NCBI RefSeq assembly: GCF_002127535.1
Contig: NZ_MUBJ01000022.1
Coordinates: forward strand, 18,428 to 82,427
Source of the DNA: Xenorhabdus vietnamensis
Lineage (GTDB): Bacteria > Pseudomonadota > Gammaproteobacteria > Enterobacterales > Enterobacteriaceae
DNA length: 64,000 bases
Direction of reading: 5' to 3'
The notes under the pieces are model-generated. The model did no database searches, was not told the DNA's origin, and worked only from the letters and a program-made list of their open reading frames with translations. The translations under genes and the position numbers were made by a program. Positions 33,624 through 44,066 of this stretch are shown piece after piece. Numbering within the stretch: position 1 is the first letter of the stretch; each line of letters starts with the position of its first letter.

Positions 33624-34190
33624 ATGAGAACTATTGATATGTTAGTAGCAGTAAAAGCTGAAGAAATTATGAATGATTACGGTAAACTTAGTAAAGATAT
33701 AAATAAGCCTTCTGCACTTCATCCATCATCTATATATCATAAGTATATTCGTATATTGCCTGAAGATGACATGCTGGTTTCAGTAGATAATGAACTGAAC
33801 ATGATGGTTAAGGCTAATGTCGGCGATACTATTCGTTGGAATATAACGACATTAAATATTGATACTTTATATTCTTGCGCTTTAGTAAAAGCTATGCCGA
33901 TGAATATGGGTTTAATGAATAACGATACCACTCATATGATGGGCATGCATGTCTTGAAAAACTTTATGACATTCATGCCTGTCGTCGATATGACAAATCC
34001 ATTAAATGTAGAGATGCAGCAAATGAAAGGTTGCTGCTGGATGTCTACAATCACTGACCTGCCTCATCCTGGTACAACACGCGTCATGTACTATGAGTGC
34101 GTCGTCGCAATTTATAGAGAAATGACTCTGATGGGCTATATTGCTCTGGAGCCGGGCATTATTCTGGATCAGAAAATGATAATGTCTTAA
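33624..34190 (+). CDS. pixA: PixA/AidA-family inclusion body protein, Met-rich
   Basis: 188 residues from the ATG at 33624 with GAGGG 8 nt upstream. Family features: DMLVAVKAEEIMNDYG, HPSSIYHKYIRIL, VGDTIRWNITTLNIDTLYSC. I count 24 Met (about 13%), far above average, as in PixA of X. nematophila, the protein of type-2 cytoplasmic crystalline inclusions made in primary-form cells. The role is uncertain (storage, host interaction). The Met cluster lies mostly at residues 90-150 (PMNMGLMNNDTTHMMGMHV). Followed by a terminator that overlaps the end of cobT. Confidence 0.88.
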   Translation: MRTIDMLVAVKAEEIMNDYGKLSKDINKPSALHPSSIYHKYIRILPEDDMLVSVDNELNMMVKANVGDTIRWNITTLNIDTLYSCALVKAMPMNMGLMNNDTTHMMGMHVLKNFMTFMPVVDMTNPLNVEMQQMKGCCWMSTITDLPHPGTTRVMYYECVVAIYREMTLMGYIALEPGIILDQKMIMS

Positions 34191-34224
34191 CAATATACCT
34201 TTAGCTTAATACCCTTAGCTTAAT

Positions 34225-35313
34225 TTATATTCTTAAAGGCCGTGCTAGATGCGGCCTTTTTGTTTTTGGTGCAGGGATATGTATCCCACTACTTGCCAAT
34301 GTTCCCATATGGCAATACATTGCGCAGGCAGCATCAATCAGGGACATTGCAATAGCTGCACCACTACCCTCACCAAGCCGTAAATCCAAATTCAAATATG
34401 GCTGCAAATTCAAATACTGTAACGCCAGCGCCGCACCTTTTTCTGCTGACATATGGGACGGAATACAATAATCCCGTGCAATGGGGGATATCTGACACAC
34501 AGCCAATGCTGACGCATACGACAAGAAACCATCAAGTACCACTGGTACGCCAGCCGCAGCCGCCCCCAGAATCACGCCAGCCATGCCTACAAGCTCAAAC
34601 CCTCCCACCTTTGCCAACACATCAATCGCGTTTTTGTTATCCGGCTGATTGATGACAATAGCCCGCCGTACAATGGATTGTTTATGCATCAGTCGCTCAA
34701 GAGGCAAATTAGCGCCCAGCCCCACCACATCACAGGGATCACTTCCTGTCAGGACACTGATAACCGCAGCAGCAGAAGTCGTATTGGCAATACCCATCTC
34801 GCCAATGCCAAATACCGTTATTCCTTCTGCAATGCGCTGTTGTACCAATTGTGCGCTTGCCAGCAACAACATTTCAGCTTGTTCGTAATCCATCGCGGCA
34901 CCTTGGGCAATATTACCGCTACCCCGCGCGAGTTTAAGAGAGAGCATTTGTTCAATTGGATCACAATCAATGCCAATATCCACAGGTAAAACATGCGTTC
35001 TGCTGTTTTTAGCCAGTACACAAACACCAGTTAACCCTTTTAACATATTGCGTGCCTGTATAGCTGTAGCGTTTTTAGGTGAAATAGCCACACCTTCGTC
35101 ATACACCCCATGATCAGCGCACATGACAATAATCTCTTTTTGCAGGTTTTTCAGACTTGAAATACCCGGCATACCAGATAAATGTATTGCTAATTCTTCA
35201 AGACGCCCCAAACTCCCCAATGGCTTAAGCAGGCTGTCAATATGTCGTGCTGCTTTTGCCATATTTTCCTGATTCAAAGGCTGGATCGCATCAATCAACG
35301 ATTGTAGTGCCAT
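34225..35313 (-). CDS. cobT: Nicotinate-nucleotide:DMB phosphoribosyltransferase CobT
   Basis: 362 residues, the normal length. GGFELVGMAGVILGAAAAGV and the catalytic Glu in LRLGEGSGAAIAMSLIDAA are present. It makes alpha-ribazole-5'-phosphate from dimethylbenzimidazole for the lower ligand of B12. Last gene of the leftward cbi/cob operon, 2 bp after cobC. Its last codons form half of a terminator hairpin that also serves pixA. Confidence 0.97.
   Translation of the reverse strand: MALQSLIDAIQPLNQENMAKAARHIDSLLKPLGSLGRLEELAIHLSGMPGISSLKNLQKEIIVMCADHGVYDEGVAISPKNATAIQARNMLKGLTGVCVLAKNSRTHVLPVDIGIDCDPIEQMLSLKLARGSGNIAQGAAMDYEQAEMLLLASAQLVQQRIAEGITVFGIGEMGIANTTSAAAVISVLTGSDPCDVVGLGANLPLERLMHKQSIVRRAIVINQPDNKNAIDVLAKVGGFELVGMAGVILGAAAAGVPVVLDGFLSYASALAVCQISPIARDYCIPSHMSAEKGAALALQYLNLQPYLNLDLRLGEGSGAAIAMSLIDAACAMYCHMGTLASSGIHIPAPKTKRPHLARPLRI
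34235..34267 (+). terminator. Terminator after pixA, overlapping the cobT end
   Basis: AAAGGCCG (34235-34242) pairs with CGGCCTTT (34252-34259), then TTGTTTTT. The stem lies within the last codons of cobT on the other strand. Confidence 0.8.
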
Positions 35314-35315
35314 GT

Positions 35316-35966
35316 TTATTGCTCCAGCCAGAATTCTGTCCGGGCATTGAATACTCGCAAAATGGTAAATTCCGCATGAATATCAACGATACTGTAAGCG
35401 CCTTGCTGGAAGGGAAAAGACCACATGGCGGTTATCGGTAATTTAAGCAATTTGGCAATCATCACGCCTAAAACTCCCTGATGAGCAACTATCAGATGAT
35501 TTGCCAAAGCAGTCGCAGAACACAACTCTTCAATGTATTCCTCCACCCGTGCTGAAAAATGCCGGAATGGCTCTCCTCCGGTTGGGCAACCGTTTTGCCA
35601 GTCTGATAACCAACGTGACCAAGCCTGTGGTTCCTCATTAGCAATGTTTTCGTGATGACGCAGTTCCCAGCCCCCAAAATTCAACTCATTAAGACGCTGA
35701 TCACTTATTATGTTTGATCCAGTTATGTTTGATTCAGTTATGTTTGATCCATTTGATATGTCTGATTGGGAAATGATTTGCGCTGTTTGTTGTGCTCGCT
35801 GCATTTCACTACAGCGGATAGATTGAAAAGTGATATTTTTCAGTGCCACAGCGACTTGTTGTCCCTGTTGCACCCCAATTTCAGTCAAAGGCAAATCGGT
35901 TTTGCCACAAAAAACACCATCAATATTGGCTTGTGTCTGCCCATGTCGAACGAGAAACAATCGCAT
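35316..35966 (-). CDS. cobC: Alpha-ribazole phosphatase CobC
   Basis: 216 residues. Histidine-phosphatase motif FLVRHGQTQANIDGV at the start and VAHQGVLGVM near residue 155. Removes the 5'-phosphate in nucleotide loop assembly. An in-frame insertion of 5-residue repeats (SNITE/SNITG/SNII, about residues 71-86) comes from a 15-bp DNA tandem repeat at 35710-35754 and is not a family feature; it sits in a likely surface loop. Lies between cobS and cobT. Confidence 0.93.
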   Translation of the reverse strand: MRLFLVRHGQTQANIDGVFCGKTDLPLTEIGVQQGQQVAVALKNITFQSIRCSEMQRAQQTAQIISQSDISNGSNITESNITGSNIISDQRLNELNFGGWELRHHENIANEEPQAWSRWLSDWQNGCPTGGEPFRHFSARVEEYIEELCSATALANHLIVAHQGVLGVMIAKLLKLPITAMWSFPFQQGAYSIVDIHAEFTILRVFNARTEFWLEQ

Positions 35967-35994
35967 CTGATTATTTTCTCCAGATTGACTTTGT

Positions 35995-36753
35995 TTATTG
36001 CCAAATCATCGCCAACAAAAAAGTAACTTCTCCCACTTCAATGGAAGCCCCCAACGTATCGCCCGTTTGCCCGCCAAGACGATAATTGAAATAGAGAGCA
36101 AGACCATAAATCACAAGCAATGACACCATCATTGCCAATAAGGCTTTCCAGTTTCCTAATACCATCACCAATGCAGCACCACCCAACAAAGTCAGCGCAG
36201 TTGCAGAGGGAGTAATTTTGCCAATATAACTGCTTCCCATACCCTCACTTTCACGGGCATAAGGTTGCTTATACATTAAAAGCACCACGGCTGTGCGCCC
36301 AACAATCGGGGCACACACCAGCAAAGCAAACAAGTAAAAAGGGGGATGATAAGATAATTCAACGACAGCTAATATTTTGGTGACAATACAGAAAATTAAC
36401 CCGACACCACCATAAGTACCGAGCCGGCTATCAAGCATGATCTCCAGCATTTTTTCGCGTTGGCGAGCAGAAAAAAGCCCATCACAAGAATCAGCCAACC
36501 CATCTAAATGCAATCCTCCGGTCAAAAAAGCCAAAGCCAGCACATAACCAATCGCACCGATATACATTCCCCCACCCGACTGACTGACAGCAAGTGATAG
36601 CAGGCCAGCCAAACAACCAATAATCAACCCGACCAACGGGAAATAAGGAACTCCCCGCCAATAATGACGAAAATCGATGCCTTCTGCCCATTTTTCCGGG
36701 ATCGGAAGCCGTGTCATAAACTGTAATGTGGCCCAAAAAAGATGCGGTTTCAT
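35995..36753 (-). CDS. cobS: Cobalamin (5'-phosphate) synthase CobS
   Basis: 252 residues, polytopic membrane protein. [30 protein letters not shown] (the Asp-rich active site) and [11 protein letters not shown] are all seen. It joins adenosyl-GDP-cobinamide and alpha-ribazole in the inner membrane. Start overlaps cobU stop by 4 bp. Confidence 0.97.
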   Translation of the reverse strand: MKPHLFWATLQFMTRLPIPEKWAEGIDFRHYWRGVPYFPLVGLIIGCLAGLLSLAVSQSGGGMYIGAIGYVLALAFLTGGLHLDGLADSCDGLFSARQREKMLEIMLDSRLGTYGGVGLIFCIVTKILAVVELSYHPPFYLFALLVCAPIVGRTAVVLLMYKQPYARESEGMGSSYIGKITPSATALTLLGGAALVMVLGNWKALLAMMVSLLVIYGLALYFNYRLGGQTGDTLGASIEVGEVTFLLAMIWQ

Positions 36754-37295
36754 TTAATCTTCACTCCAATGCCTGACACCATCAACCAGACTTCTTTCGC
36801 AGCCCGTGCCAGTTTTTGATTAGCACGCCCGGCAATATCGACAAAATGGCGTGCCAAACGATTTTCAGGTGTGATGCCCATTCCTAACTCATTGGTCACC
36901 AAACACACCGGCATCGGACACATCAAGCTGGCATCAATCAGGTCATCGAGCTGATGATGAATAAACACCTCCAATGATGCGAAATCAAGTTCATCAGGTG
37001 ATATACCGCCCGATAGATCAAACAATAAATTGGCAATCAATGTGGTGACACATTCTACTATAACGCCCTCTTGGAGCTGGCGGTGCTGGCGGATGACAAA
37101 ACCTAAATCCTGATGACCTTCCCAAGTTCGCCAATGTGCCGGACGCTCCTGTTTATGCTGCTCAATACGAGCCGCCATCTCATCATCCGTGACCTGCGCC
37201 GTAGCGATATACAATACCTGCTCGCATTGTTCAGCAAGCAGGCGCTCAGCGTGGCGGCTCTTGCCACTGCGGGCACCACCTGTTACCAGAATCAT
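36750..37295 (-). CDS. cobU: Adenosylcobinamide kinase/guanylyltransferase CobU
   Basis: 181 residues. P-loop [17 protein letters not shown], second motif [20 protein letters not shown], and His in [14 protein letters not shown] that is guanylylated. Activates cobinamide as GDP derivative. About 97 bp after cbiP. Confidence 0.97.
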   Translation of the reverse strand: MILVTGGARSGKSRHAERLLAEQCEQVLYIATAQVTDDEMAARIEQHKQERPAHWRTWEGHQDLGFVIRQHRQLQEGVIVECVTTLIANLLFDLSGGISPDELDFASLEVFIHHQLDDLIDASLMCPMPVCLVTNELGMGITPENRLARHFVDIAGRANQKLARAAKEVWLMVSGIGVKIK

Positions 37296-37392
37296 GGCAT
37301 GACTCCATCGTGCAAAATGTTATCTCACAGAAATACACCACAATAATGCTCTACTTTACCTAAATTCTCTCTTGGTAATTTGAGATAAGACA

Positions 37393-38925
37393 TTATTTAT
37401 GTTCATTCATTAATTGATAAATCCGTGAGATATTCAGATGCTCACGCATACTGGCAGCCAATATGTTGAACTGTTTTTCCTTATGCCAGACATAATTAAA
37501 GGCAACATTTTCCAGTGGAACGAAGCCTTTTCTTATACGCAATTGGTTTAATAGTGGACGGGTGAACGTATTTTGATCAAACAAACCATGCAAGTAGCTT
37601 CCCATCACTAAACCATCCTGAGCAACAGCACCATCAAACCAGATTTTCTCTTCGCCATTATGCAAATGCATTTTGGCAAAAGGCGCGGCTCGCTCACCAA
37701 GCCGCGTAGTTCCCATATGAATCTCATAACCCGCAATCGGTTGATCACTGCATAATTTCAACATACCTGATAATGCAGGCACCACGATGCCCCTGACCTG
37801 TGCGGTCTGTTTTTCACTGGCAAATGTTGTTTCAGTATCCAATAATCCCAAACCTGTCATTTGGTTTAAGCCGGATTCCACTGCATCCACGATCTGCTTA
37901 CCCAACATTTGATACCCCCCACAGATCCCGATAATCGGCATATTTTCCTGACGGGCCTTGATAATTGCCTGATCAAACCCCTGAGCTTTCAACCATGCCA
38001 AATCTCCCAAAGTATTCTTGCTGCCGGGAAGAATAATAAGATCAGCACATTGCAGTTCAGAAGGCTCGGAGACATAACGCAAATGCACATCCGGTTGAAC
38101 AGCCAGCGCATTGAAATCCGTGAAATTAGCGATATGGGGATATTGAATGACAGCAATATCCAGACAATCTTCTGTTTTTTGTTTCTGCTGATCATATTTA
38201 CCCACCTGCAAGGCAACGCTGTCTTCATCTTCCAGATCGAGATCCAGCCACGGCAAAACTCCTAATATCGGTACTTGAGTCAAGGCTTCGATCTGATCGA
38301 TTCCTGATTGCAACAAAGACACATCACCGCGGAATTTATTGATGATCACTCCCTTGATCCGGGCTTTTTCCTCAGGTTTGAGCAAAGCCAAGGTACCGTA
38401 GATGGACGCGAACACACCACCACGATCAATATCTGCCACCAGAATTACAGGTGTATCCACCAATTCGGCCATGCCCATGTTGACGATATCGCGATCACGC
38501 AGATTAATCTCTGCCGGGCTGCCTGCCCCTTCCAATACCATGATGTCCGTTTCTGCCGCCAATCCGTTATATGCCATCAAAATCTGCTGGAGCAATTGGG
38601 GCTTATATTCGTGATATTCCACTGCATTCATGCTGCACATCACTTTCCCCATAAAAACCACCTGAGCCTTGCGATCGCTGGTGGGTTTCAACAGCACAGG
38701 ATTCATGCGCACATCCGGCGCAATCCCTGCGGCTTCTGCCTGAAATATCTGCGCCCGTCCCATCTCTTTACCATCTGCGGTAATCCCTGAATTAAGTGCC
38801 ATATTCTGGGATTTAAAGGGAGTGCAACGATAACCATCCTGTGAAAATATTCGACAAAACCCCGCTACCAGCACACTTTTGCCTACATCAGATGCTGTTC
38901 CCTGAACCATCAGCGATAACGCCAT
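37393..38925 (-). CDS. cbiP: Adenosylcobyric acid synthase CbiP
   Basis: 510 residues. N-terminal [20 protein letters not shown] nucleotide site, central [20 protein letters not shown], and C-terminal glutamine amidotransferase with Cys in [12 protein letters not shown] and His in GSYLHGLFD. Amidates the b, d, e and g side chains. In Salmonella cbiMNQO lies between cbiL and cbiP; here cbiL is 85 bp upstream. Confidence 0.97.
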   Translation of the reverse strand: MALSLMVQGTASDVGKSVLVAGFCRIFSQDGYRCTPFKSQNMALNSGITADGKEMGRAQIFQAEAAGIAPDVRMNPVLLKPTSDRKAQVVFMGKVMCSMNAVEYHEYKPQLLQQILMAYNGLAAETDIMVLEGAGSPAEINLRDRDIVNMGMAELVDTPVILVADIDRGGVFASIYGTLALLKPEEKARIKGVIINKFRGDVSLLQSGIDQIEALTQVPILGVLPWLDLDLEDEDSVALQVGKYDQQKQKTEDCLDIAVIQYPHIANFTDFNALAVQPDVHLRYVSEPSELQCADLIILPGSKNTLGDLAWLKAQGFDQAIIKARQENMPIIGICGGYQMLGKQIVDAVESGLNQMTGLGLLDTETTFASEKQTAQVRGIVVPALSGMLKLCSDQPIAGYEIHMGTTRLGERAAPFAKMHLHNGEEKIWFDGAVAQDGLVMGSYLHGLFDQNTFTRPLLNQLRIRKGFVPLENVAFNYVWHKEKQFNILAASMREHLNISRIYQLMNEHK

Positions 38926-39009
38926 TGTATTTTTTCCTTATTATTTTGCGGATGCATATTTTTGATCATCTACCCATGTCAGCGCATATTCGATCCTGCT
39001 TTGTATTAC

Positions 39010-39753
39010 TCACTTTGATAATTTCCAGTTTTTATTAATCAAAATCGTTGAAAAATACGATAACTCGTTCTCCCAACCTTTTTCGCTAAGGGGCTGTGTG
39101 GCAAGATCGCGCCAACACCGTTCTGTCGGTAAAGTGGCATCTGCCATCATCAGTGCATGTTCCAATAAATTGTGACGATGCAATAGATCACGTATCAGGG
39201 GAAAACGTGAATACACTTTCATCAGGACAATACAGTCGTGGTTGAGCAATGCTTGCTCTAAGACGGCTTCAGAAGCGGTACAGGAAATGACCGCCAAGGT
39301 TTGATCTTCCATCGCCAATGGCATCATGCTGACAGCGGAAATGGCTGAAAATGAGGTGATCCCCGGTACAATTTCCAACCATGATGGAGAGTTCATCCGT
39401 TCCAAAATAAATACCCATGTGCTGAACAGCATGGGATCTCCCAAAGTGATAAAACCGACTTTCCTGCCGCTGATCACGTCCTCTTTCAAGGTTTGCGCCA
39501 CTTCATTCCACACAGCTTTTTTTGCTGCCATGTCAGCTTTCATTAAAAAATGATAAGTACAGACTTCGGTTTTCGGTGAAAGATATTCTTCAATAATGGA
39601 ATGGGCGAGGCTTTGGGCACCTTTTTTCCCCGTTGGGGTATAGATCACATCAAGCTCAGAAAGAATACGCGCCGCCCGTACAGTAATCAGGTCACTGGCA
39701 CCGGGGCCAACGCCCATGACATACAGTTTTCCTGCTTTTGCTTTTCCGTTCAT
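39010..39753 (-). CDS. cbiL: Precorrin-2/cobalt-factor-2 C20-methyltransferase CbiL
   Basis: 247 residues. SAM-binding start YVMGVGPGASDLITVRAARI, then GFITLGDPMLFSTWVFILER and EIVPGITSFSAISA. Adds the C20 methyl. Followed directly by cbiP rather than the cobalt transporter genes. Confidence 0.95.
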   Translation of the reverse strand: MNGKAKAGKLYVMGVGPGASDLITVRAARILSELDVIYTPTGKKGAQSLAHSIIEEYLSPKTEVCTYHFLMKADMAAKKAVWNEVAQTLKEDVISGRKVGFITLGDPMLFSTWVFILERMNSPSWLEIVPGITSFSAISAVSMMPLAMEDQTLAVISCTASEAVLEQALLNHDCIVLMKVYSRFPLIRDLLHRHNLLEHALMMADATLPTERCWRDLATQPLSEKGWENELSYFSTILINKNWKLSK

Positions 39754-39768
39754 TCGACTTTCTCCTCA

Positions 39769-40548
39769 TCATTCATCACTCAGCGCGTAAACCAGATGAT
39801 CGACAAACATCTGACGGATCATTGGGTTTTCCCCCAAACCCTGTAACCAGGGAATAGCCACGATCCCCGCGTTCTCCAACTGTGATTTCCAGGAATCTTC
39901 TTCATTCGAAGCCATATCATTAGTAGCATGATCGCCGGCCACCAACATCAATGGCATCAGATAAACTTTGCGGATCTTCTGCTCTTTTAATCCTTTGATG
40001 ATTAGGGGAAGTTCGGGATAACTTTCGACCGCACCTACCCGTGCCGGAAAATGGTAGTGGCTCATCAGGTGATCCAGACAGGCATAAGCGGAAAAGGCAT
40101 GGTGTGTTGTGCCGTGTCCCATAAAGACGACACATTCATTCTCCGCCAGCCGGGGAAGCTGGTGGCGCAGCGCCCGCATCAATTGCAGGTAATCATTAAA
40201 GTGGCTGAGTAATGGAGCACCCAACACTAACCGTTTAAAGCGGGGACGGAATTTCTCAACCTCACGAAGTACCTTTTCGTATTCATCGCCATTAATGATA
40301 TGCAGGCATTGAACAGCAACATCACTATAGCCCGCGTGATGTAGTCTGGTCAGCGCGTCATGGGGATTATCAATGTGAATGCCATCGCGCTGACGCAATT
40401 TACGAATGATCATGCCAGAGGTAAATGCCCGAAATAGTTCCCTGTCCGGAAAAACTGATGCCAATTGCTGCTCACAGGTTTCAATATTGTTTTTGAGTGT
40501 TTCGGGATAGCTGGTGCCGAAACTTATAACCAATAGTGCTTTTTTCAT
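39769..40548 (-). CDS. cbiK: Sirohydrochlorin cobaltochelatase CbiK
   Basis: 259 residues. Metal-binding histidines in CVVFMGHGTTHHAFSAY and LMPLMLVAGDHATNDMAS. Inserts cobalt into sirohydrochlorin, the committed step of the early-cobalt (anaerobic) path. No signal peptide, so cytoplasmic type. Confidence 0.97.
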   Translation of the reverse strand: MKKALLVISFGTSYPETLKNNIETCEQQLASVFPDRELFRAFTSGMIIRKLRQRDGIHIDNPHDALTRLHHAGYSDVAVQCLHIINGDEYEKVLREVEKFRPRFKRLVLGAPLLSHFNDYLQLMRALRHQLPRLAENECVVFMGHGTTHHAFSAYACLDHLMSHYHFPARVGAVESYPELPLIIKGLKEQKIRKVYLMPLMLVAGDHATNDMASNEEDSWKSQLENAGIVAIPWLQGLGENPMIRQMFVDHLVYALSDE

Positions 40549-40581
40549 TTTGCTCTTCCTTATCGGTCTATTTGCTGGCCT

Positions 40582-41361
40582 TCAAACATTCGCCAATAAC
40601 CTCGCCATTGCTTCCAACCCATTGGCCTGCGTGATCCCTTTACCACCAAATTGCTCCTCTGGACGACAAAGCACGATGCAGGGCAAACCGAGAGAAAGAC
40701 ATGGCTCGATTTTTTCCTTGAAACCACCTTGTTCACCTGACTCTTTGGTAATCACGACCTCCGCCTGACAAAATTGGTAAAATGCCCGATTGAAATCGGC
40801 ACTGAATGGGCCTTTCAAGGCAAAAATTTGATCGACTGACAGGCCACAGGATTCGCACGTCGCCAAAACTTCCGTTGTCGGCAATACACGAGCCAGCACG
40901 GTTTTTCCTTGTAAGTGGGTTACATAATCCGGCAATTGCTTGCTGCCGGTAGTCAGCAAAATGCGGGTTCCCAAATTGGCTGCCACTTCACACGCCTTCT
41001 CAAGGGTTGCCACTTTATGAATGAGAGGATGCTCAATGGCATCAATATCGCTGGGACGGATATAACGGATGAGAGGAACATCCAACGTCTGGCAAGCGCT
41101 GACAATATTTTGGCTCAGACGTTCGGCATAAGGATGAGAAGCATCAATTACCATTCTCACTCCCTGCTTTTGCAGGTACTCGATCATGGCTTCGGCCTCC
41201 ATCCTACCGATGGCAATTTTACCGCGAATCCCCCTTGACTGCTGCGCTCCCGTTGGGGTAGCCACTGACAAGCAATAATCTATGCCGGCAATATCCATCA
41301 TCACACAAATTTGGCGGGCATCGCTCGTACCGCCAAAAATGTGAATCAGCGGCCGTTTCAT
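40582..41361 (-). CDS. cbiJ: Cobalt-precorrin-6A reductase CbiJ
   Basis: 259 residues. HIFGGTSDARQICVMMD at the N-terminus, VIDASHPYAERLSQNIV, and VVITKESGEQGGFKEKIEPC near the end, all typical of CbiJ/CobK. NAD(P)H-dependent ring reduction. Starts within the end of cbiH (4-bp overlap). Confidence 0.96.
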   Translation of the reverse strand: MKRPLIHIFGGTSDARQICVMMDIAGIDYCLSVATPTGAQQSRGIRGKIAIGRMEAEAMIEYLQKQGVRMVIDASHPYAERLSQNIVSACQTLDVPLIRYIRPSDIDAIEHPLIHKVATLEKACEVAANLGTRILLTTGSKQLPDYVTHLQGKTVLARVLPTTEVLATCESCGLSVDQIFALKGPFSADFNRAFYQFCQAEVVITKESGEQGGFKEKIEPCLSLGLPCIVLCRPEEQFGGKGITQANGLEAMARLLANV

Positions 41362-42083
41362 AGCTTGTACCCTCTCGGCGTGATCATCAGCCCATCACGA
41401 ATGTAGGTTGACTGATTACCCACAATCACCAGACTGCGCATATCAACGCGGGAAAAATCCATTGCTCCAAAAGTCGTCAGCCATTTATCCTCATGTTTAC
41501 GCCCCGCAGCTTTCACCACACCCACAGGAGTTTCTGCTGATTTCCACGGAGCCATCAAGGAAAATGCCCGTGCCAAATGCTCTTCCCGCCCACGGCTACG
41601 GGGATTGTAGAAACAGACCACAAAATCAGCTTCTGCCGCAGCCTTCACCCGTTTTTCAATCACCTCCCACGGTGTAAGCAAATCACTCAGGCTGATATGA
41701 CAAAAATCATGCATCAACGGCGCACCAAGCAAGGTGGCGCAAGCCGTACTTGCCGTGACACCTGCCACCAGCCGAACTTCCACATTACGTTTTTGCTGGC
41801 TGACCAATTCCAAGATCAAGCCAGCCATGCCATAAATGCCCGCATCACCGCTACAAACCATCGCCACATTTTTGCCCTGCTCTGCCAGCTCAATGGCTAT
41901 CTGGCAGCGTTCAATCTCTTTGCACATGCCGGTTTTGATAATTTCTTTATCGCCCACCAGCGGTTTCACCAGATGGGTATAGGTTTTGTAACCCACCACG
42001 ATGTCAGCCGCTTTCAATGCTGCAATCGCTTCCTGCGTCATCATGGCTTCGCTGCCGGGGCCAATTCCAATGACAGTTAACAT
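41358..42083 (-). CDS. cbiH: Cobalt-factor III methyltransferase CbiH (C17)
   Basis: 241 residues. [40 protein letters not shown] and DFCHISLSDLLTPWEVIEKR are signature pieces. Methylates C17 with ring contraction. Overlaps cbiG by 7 bp. Confidence 0.96.
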   Translation of the reverse strand: MLTVIGIGPGSEAMMTQEAIAALKAADIVVGYKTYTHLVKPLVGDKEIIKTGMCKEIERCQIAIELAEQGKNVAMVCSGDAGIYGMAGLILELVSQQKRNVEVRLVAGVTASTACATLLGAPLMHDFCHISLSDLLTPWEVIEKRVKAAAEADFVVCFYNPRSRGREEHLARAFSLMAPWKSAETPVGVVKAAGRKHEDKWLTTFGAMDFSRVDMRSLVIVGNQSTYIRDGLMITPRGYKL

Positions 42084-43267
42084 GGATGCAATACTCCTAA
42101 TGTGATGGTGACGCCCTGCTCACGCAGGGTATGGCCAACCAAGTGCCCTTGACTCATCAGCCAAGCCACGGGTTGGGAAACACAGCCTATGCCCACCGTT
42201 TTTCGGACAAATTCAGAGACCGGAAATTCTTGTTCACACTGGGCAAGCTGATTAACAGAGAAAATTTGGAATGGAATTTGGCATTTTTCTGCCAATTGGA
42301 TTAATGCAGGCTCGGCTTTTTTCAATTCGATACTGCCAACGGCTTTTAGCGCCAAAGGTTCAAAACTGTACTCCGCCAGATGGTGTTCCAACAATTCTGT
42401 GAGACGTTCTGCTTTCACTCCACGTCGGCAACCAATTCCCGCAACAATGCGACGAGGGATTAATTTAAAGGTAGGAATTGCCAATACCAGATTTGTCCGT
42501 TCATAACTGACGTATACCAAAGCATCCAGTTCAGGCCGATCATCCAGAGCATCAACGGGAATAAATCCACGCGTATCGTAGCGATCTTTTTCGCAACGCA
42601 AGGATGGATGCCACCAAATTCCTACCCGCTTGCCATTAGCCAGCATTTGATTGACGGTTTTAACGTTGGTACGGAAATTTTCCATTTCTCCGTCAATTTG
42701 TTGCGATAACATATCCAGTGCTGCGACTTGGTTAACATCTGTTGCAGTCGTGATCACCGCCTGACCATCAAGAATATCTGCAATCTGTTGTGCCAGCTTA
42801 TTCGCACCTCCCATATGCCCCGACAGTAAACTGATGGCAAACTGTCCTTTTTCATCCAGCACGACAACCGCCGGATCGGTCATTTTGTCCTTGAGCAGAG
42901 GAGCGATAACCCGAATGGCAATCCCCGTCGCGCCAATCATGATCAATGCGCCGTATTGAATGAATGCCTTGCGTACCGTACTGGCAAAACCATCCTCAAA
43001 AGCCATGAATCCGCTGTCCGCATCCATAAATTCACTCTCCAGCAATTCAGGAGAAGTGAAACAATCCATCGCCAAATGGGATTGCAAACGACGAGCCAGC
43101 GCTATGCCTCCTTCCGTCAGGCAAAACAAGGCATATTCTTTATTTACGATTGCTTTATTCAGAACAGATTTATTCAGAACCGATCTATTTAAACTGGCTT
43201 TTTTAGCTGTAGCTCTGCCAACAGCAGTTCTGGCAGAAGTAAATTTGTTAGGCGCTACGGTATTCAT
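42077..43267 (-). CDS. cbiG: Cobalt-precorrin-5A hydrolase CbiG
   Basis: 396 residues from the ATG at 43267 (overlaps cbiF by 20 bp); Salmonella CbiG has 351. The extra N-terminus is low complexity with repeated [18 protein letters not shown], produced by a 15-bp DNA repeat at about 43145-43195; a real start nearer [16 protein letters not shown] cannot be excluded. Core: [49 protein letters not shown]. Opens the delta-lactone and releases acetaldehyde. Confidence 0.92.
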   Translation of the reverse strand: MNTVAPNKFTSARTAVGRATAKKASLNRSVLNKSVLNKAIVNKEYALFCLTEGGIALARRLQSHLAMDCFTSPELLESEFMDADSGFMAFEDGFASTVRKAFIQYGALIMIGATGIAIRVIAPLLKDKMTDPAVVVLDEKGQFAISLLSGHMGGANKLAQQIADILDGQAVITTATDVNQVAALDMLSQQIDGEMENFRTNVKTVNQMLANGKRVGIWWHPSLRCEKDRYDTRGFIPVDALDDRPELDALVYVSYERTNLVLAIPTFKLIPRRIVAGIGCRRGVKAERLTELLEHHLAEYSFEPLALKAVGSIELKKAEPALIQLAEKCQIPFQIFSVNQLAQCEQEFPVSEFVRKTVGIGCVSQPVAWLMSQGHLVGHTLREQGVTITLGVLHPC

Positions 43268-44066
43268 GGCTGAACCTCGCATCATACAATTTTGAGTAGT
43301 GATACTCTTCCCCAAGAAAATTCCCCACCAAGATCAAGGCAGTTTTACAAATGCCGGCGTTGCGTACCTGTTCAGCAATCGTCTCCAATGTCCCCCGCAC
43401 AGTCTGGCAATCCGGCCAAGTTGCCTTGTAAACTACGGCAACAGGTGTTTGCTGCCCATATCCCCCTTGAATCAACCGCTCAACAACCTGCGCAATGTTC
43501 TGTACCGAAAGAAAAATCGCCATTGAAGTCTGGTGGGCGGCAAAAGCCTCCAACGTTTCCCGTGGTGGCATCGGAGTCCGGCCTTCCATGCGGGTAATAA
43601 TCAAACTTTGCGCAACTTCGGGCACTGTGTATTCCACACCCAACTGCGCAGCCGCGCCAAGAAACGAACTCACTCCCGGCACAGAAACAAAACCAATATC
43701 GTGATTTGCCAGCTCTTCAGCTTGTTCACGAATAGAGCCAAACAGCGATAAATCCCCCGTTTGCAGACGAACCACCAATTTGCCGGCTTTCACACTGTTG
43801 ACCATCAATGCCGTGATTTCCGGCAATGTCATCCCTGCGCTGTCATGGCATTCGGCATCTGCCCGGCAATATTCCAGTAACTCCCTATTAACTAGCGAAC
43901 CGGCATAAATCACTACTTGAGCCTGCTGTAACAATTGATAGCCTTTTAGGGTAATCAGGCTCTTATCCCCCGGTCCCGCACCAACAAACCAGACTTTTGC
44001 AGTATCAAAACTGGCTTTATCAATCTGTTCGGAATCGATCTGTTCGGAATTAATATATTCAGACAT
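43248..44066 (-). CDS. cbiF: Cobalt-precorrin-4 C11-methyltransferase CbiF
   Basis: 272 residues. [40 protein letters not shown] and [20 protein letters not shown] match the family. N-terminal 15 residues are a small repeat ([14 protein letters not shown]), again from a 15-bp DNA duplication (44023-44052); the usual start is close to the VWFVGAG motif. Overlaps cbiT stop/start by 1 bp. Confidence 0.95.
   Translation of the reverse strand: MSEYINSEQIDSEQIDKASFDTAKVWFVGAGPGDKSLITLKGYQLLQQAQVVIYAGSLVNRELLEYCRADAECHDSAGMTLPEITALMVNSVKAGKLVVRLQTGDLSLFGSIREQAEELANHDIGFVSVPGVSSFLGAAAQLGVEYTVPEVAQSLIITRMEGRTPMPPRETLEAFAAHQTSMAIFLSVQNIAQVVERLIQGGYGQQTPVAVVYKATWPDCQTVRGTLETIAEQVRNAGICKTALILVGNFLGEEYHYSKLYDARFSHEYRSA

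Noticed and set aside
41577..42080. 167-codon plus-strand frame
   Set aside because: Antisense to cbiH; His/Phe-rich composition typical of shadow translation.
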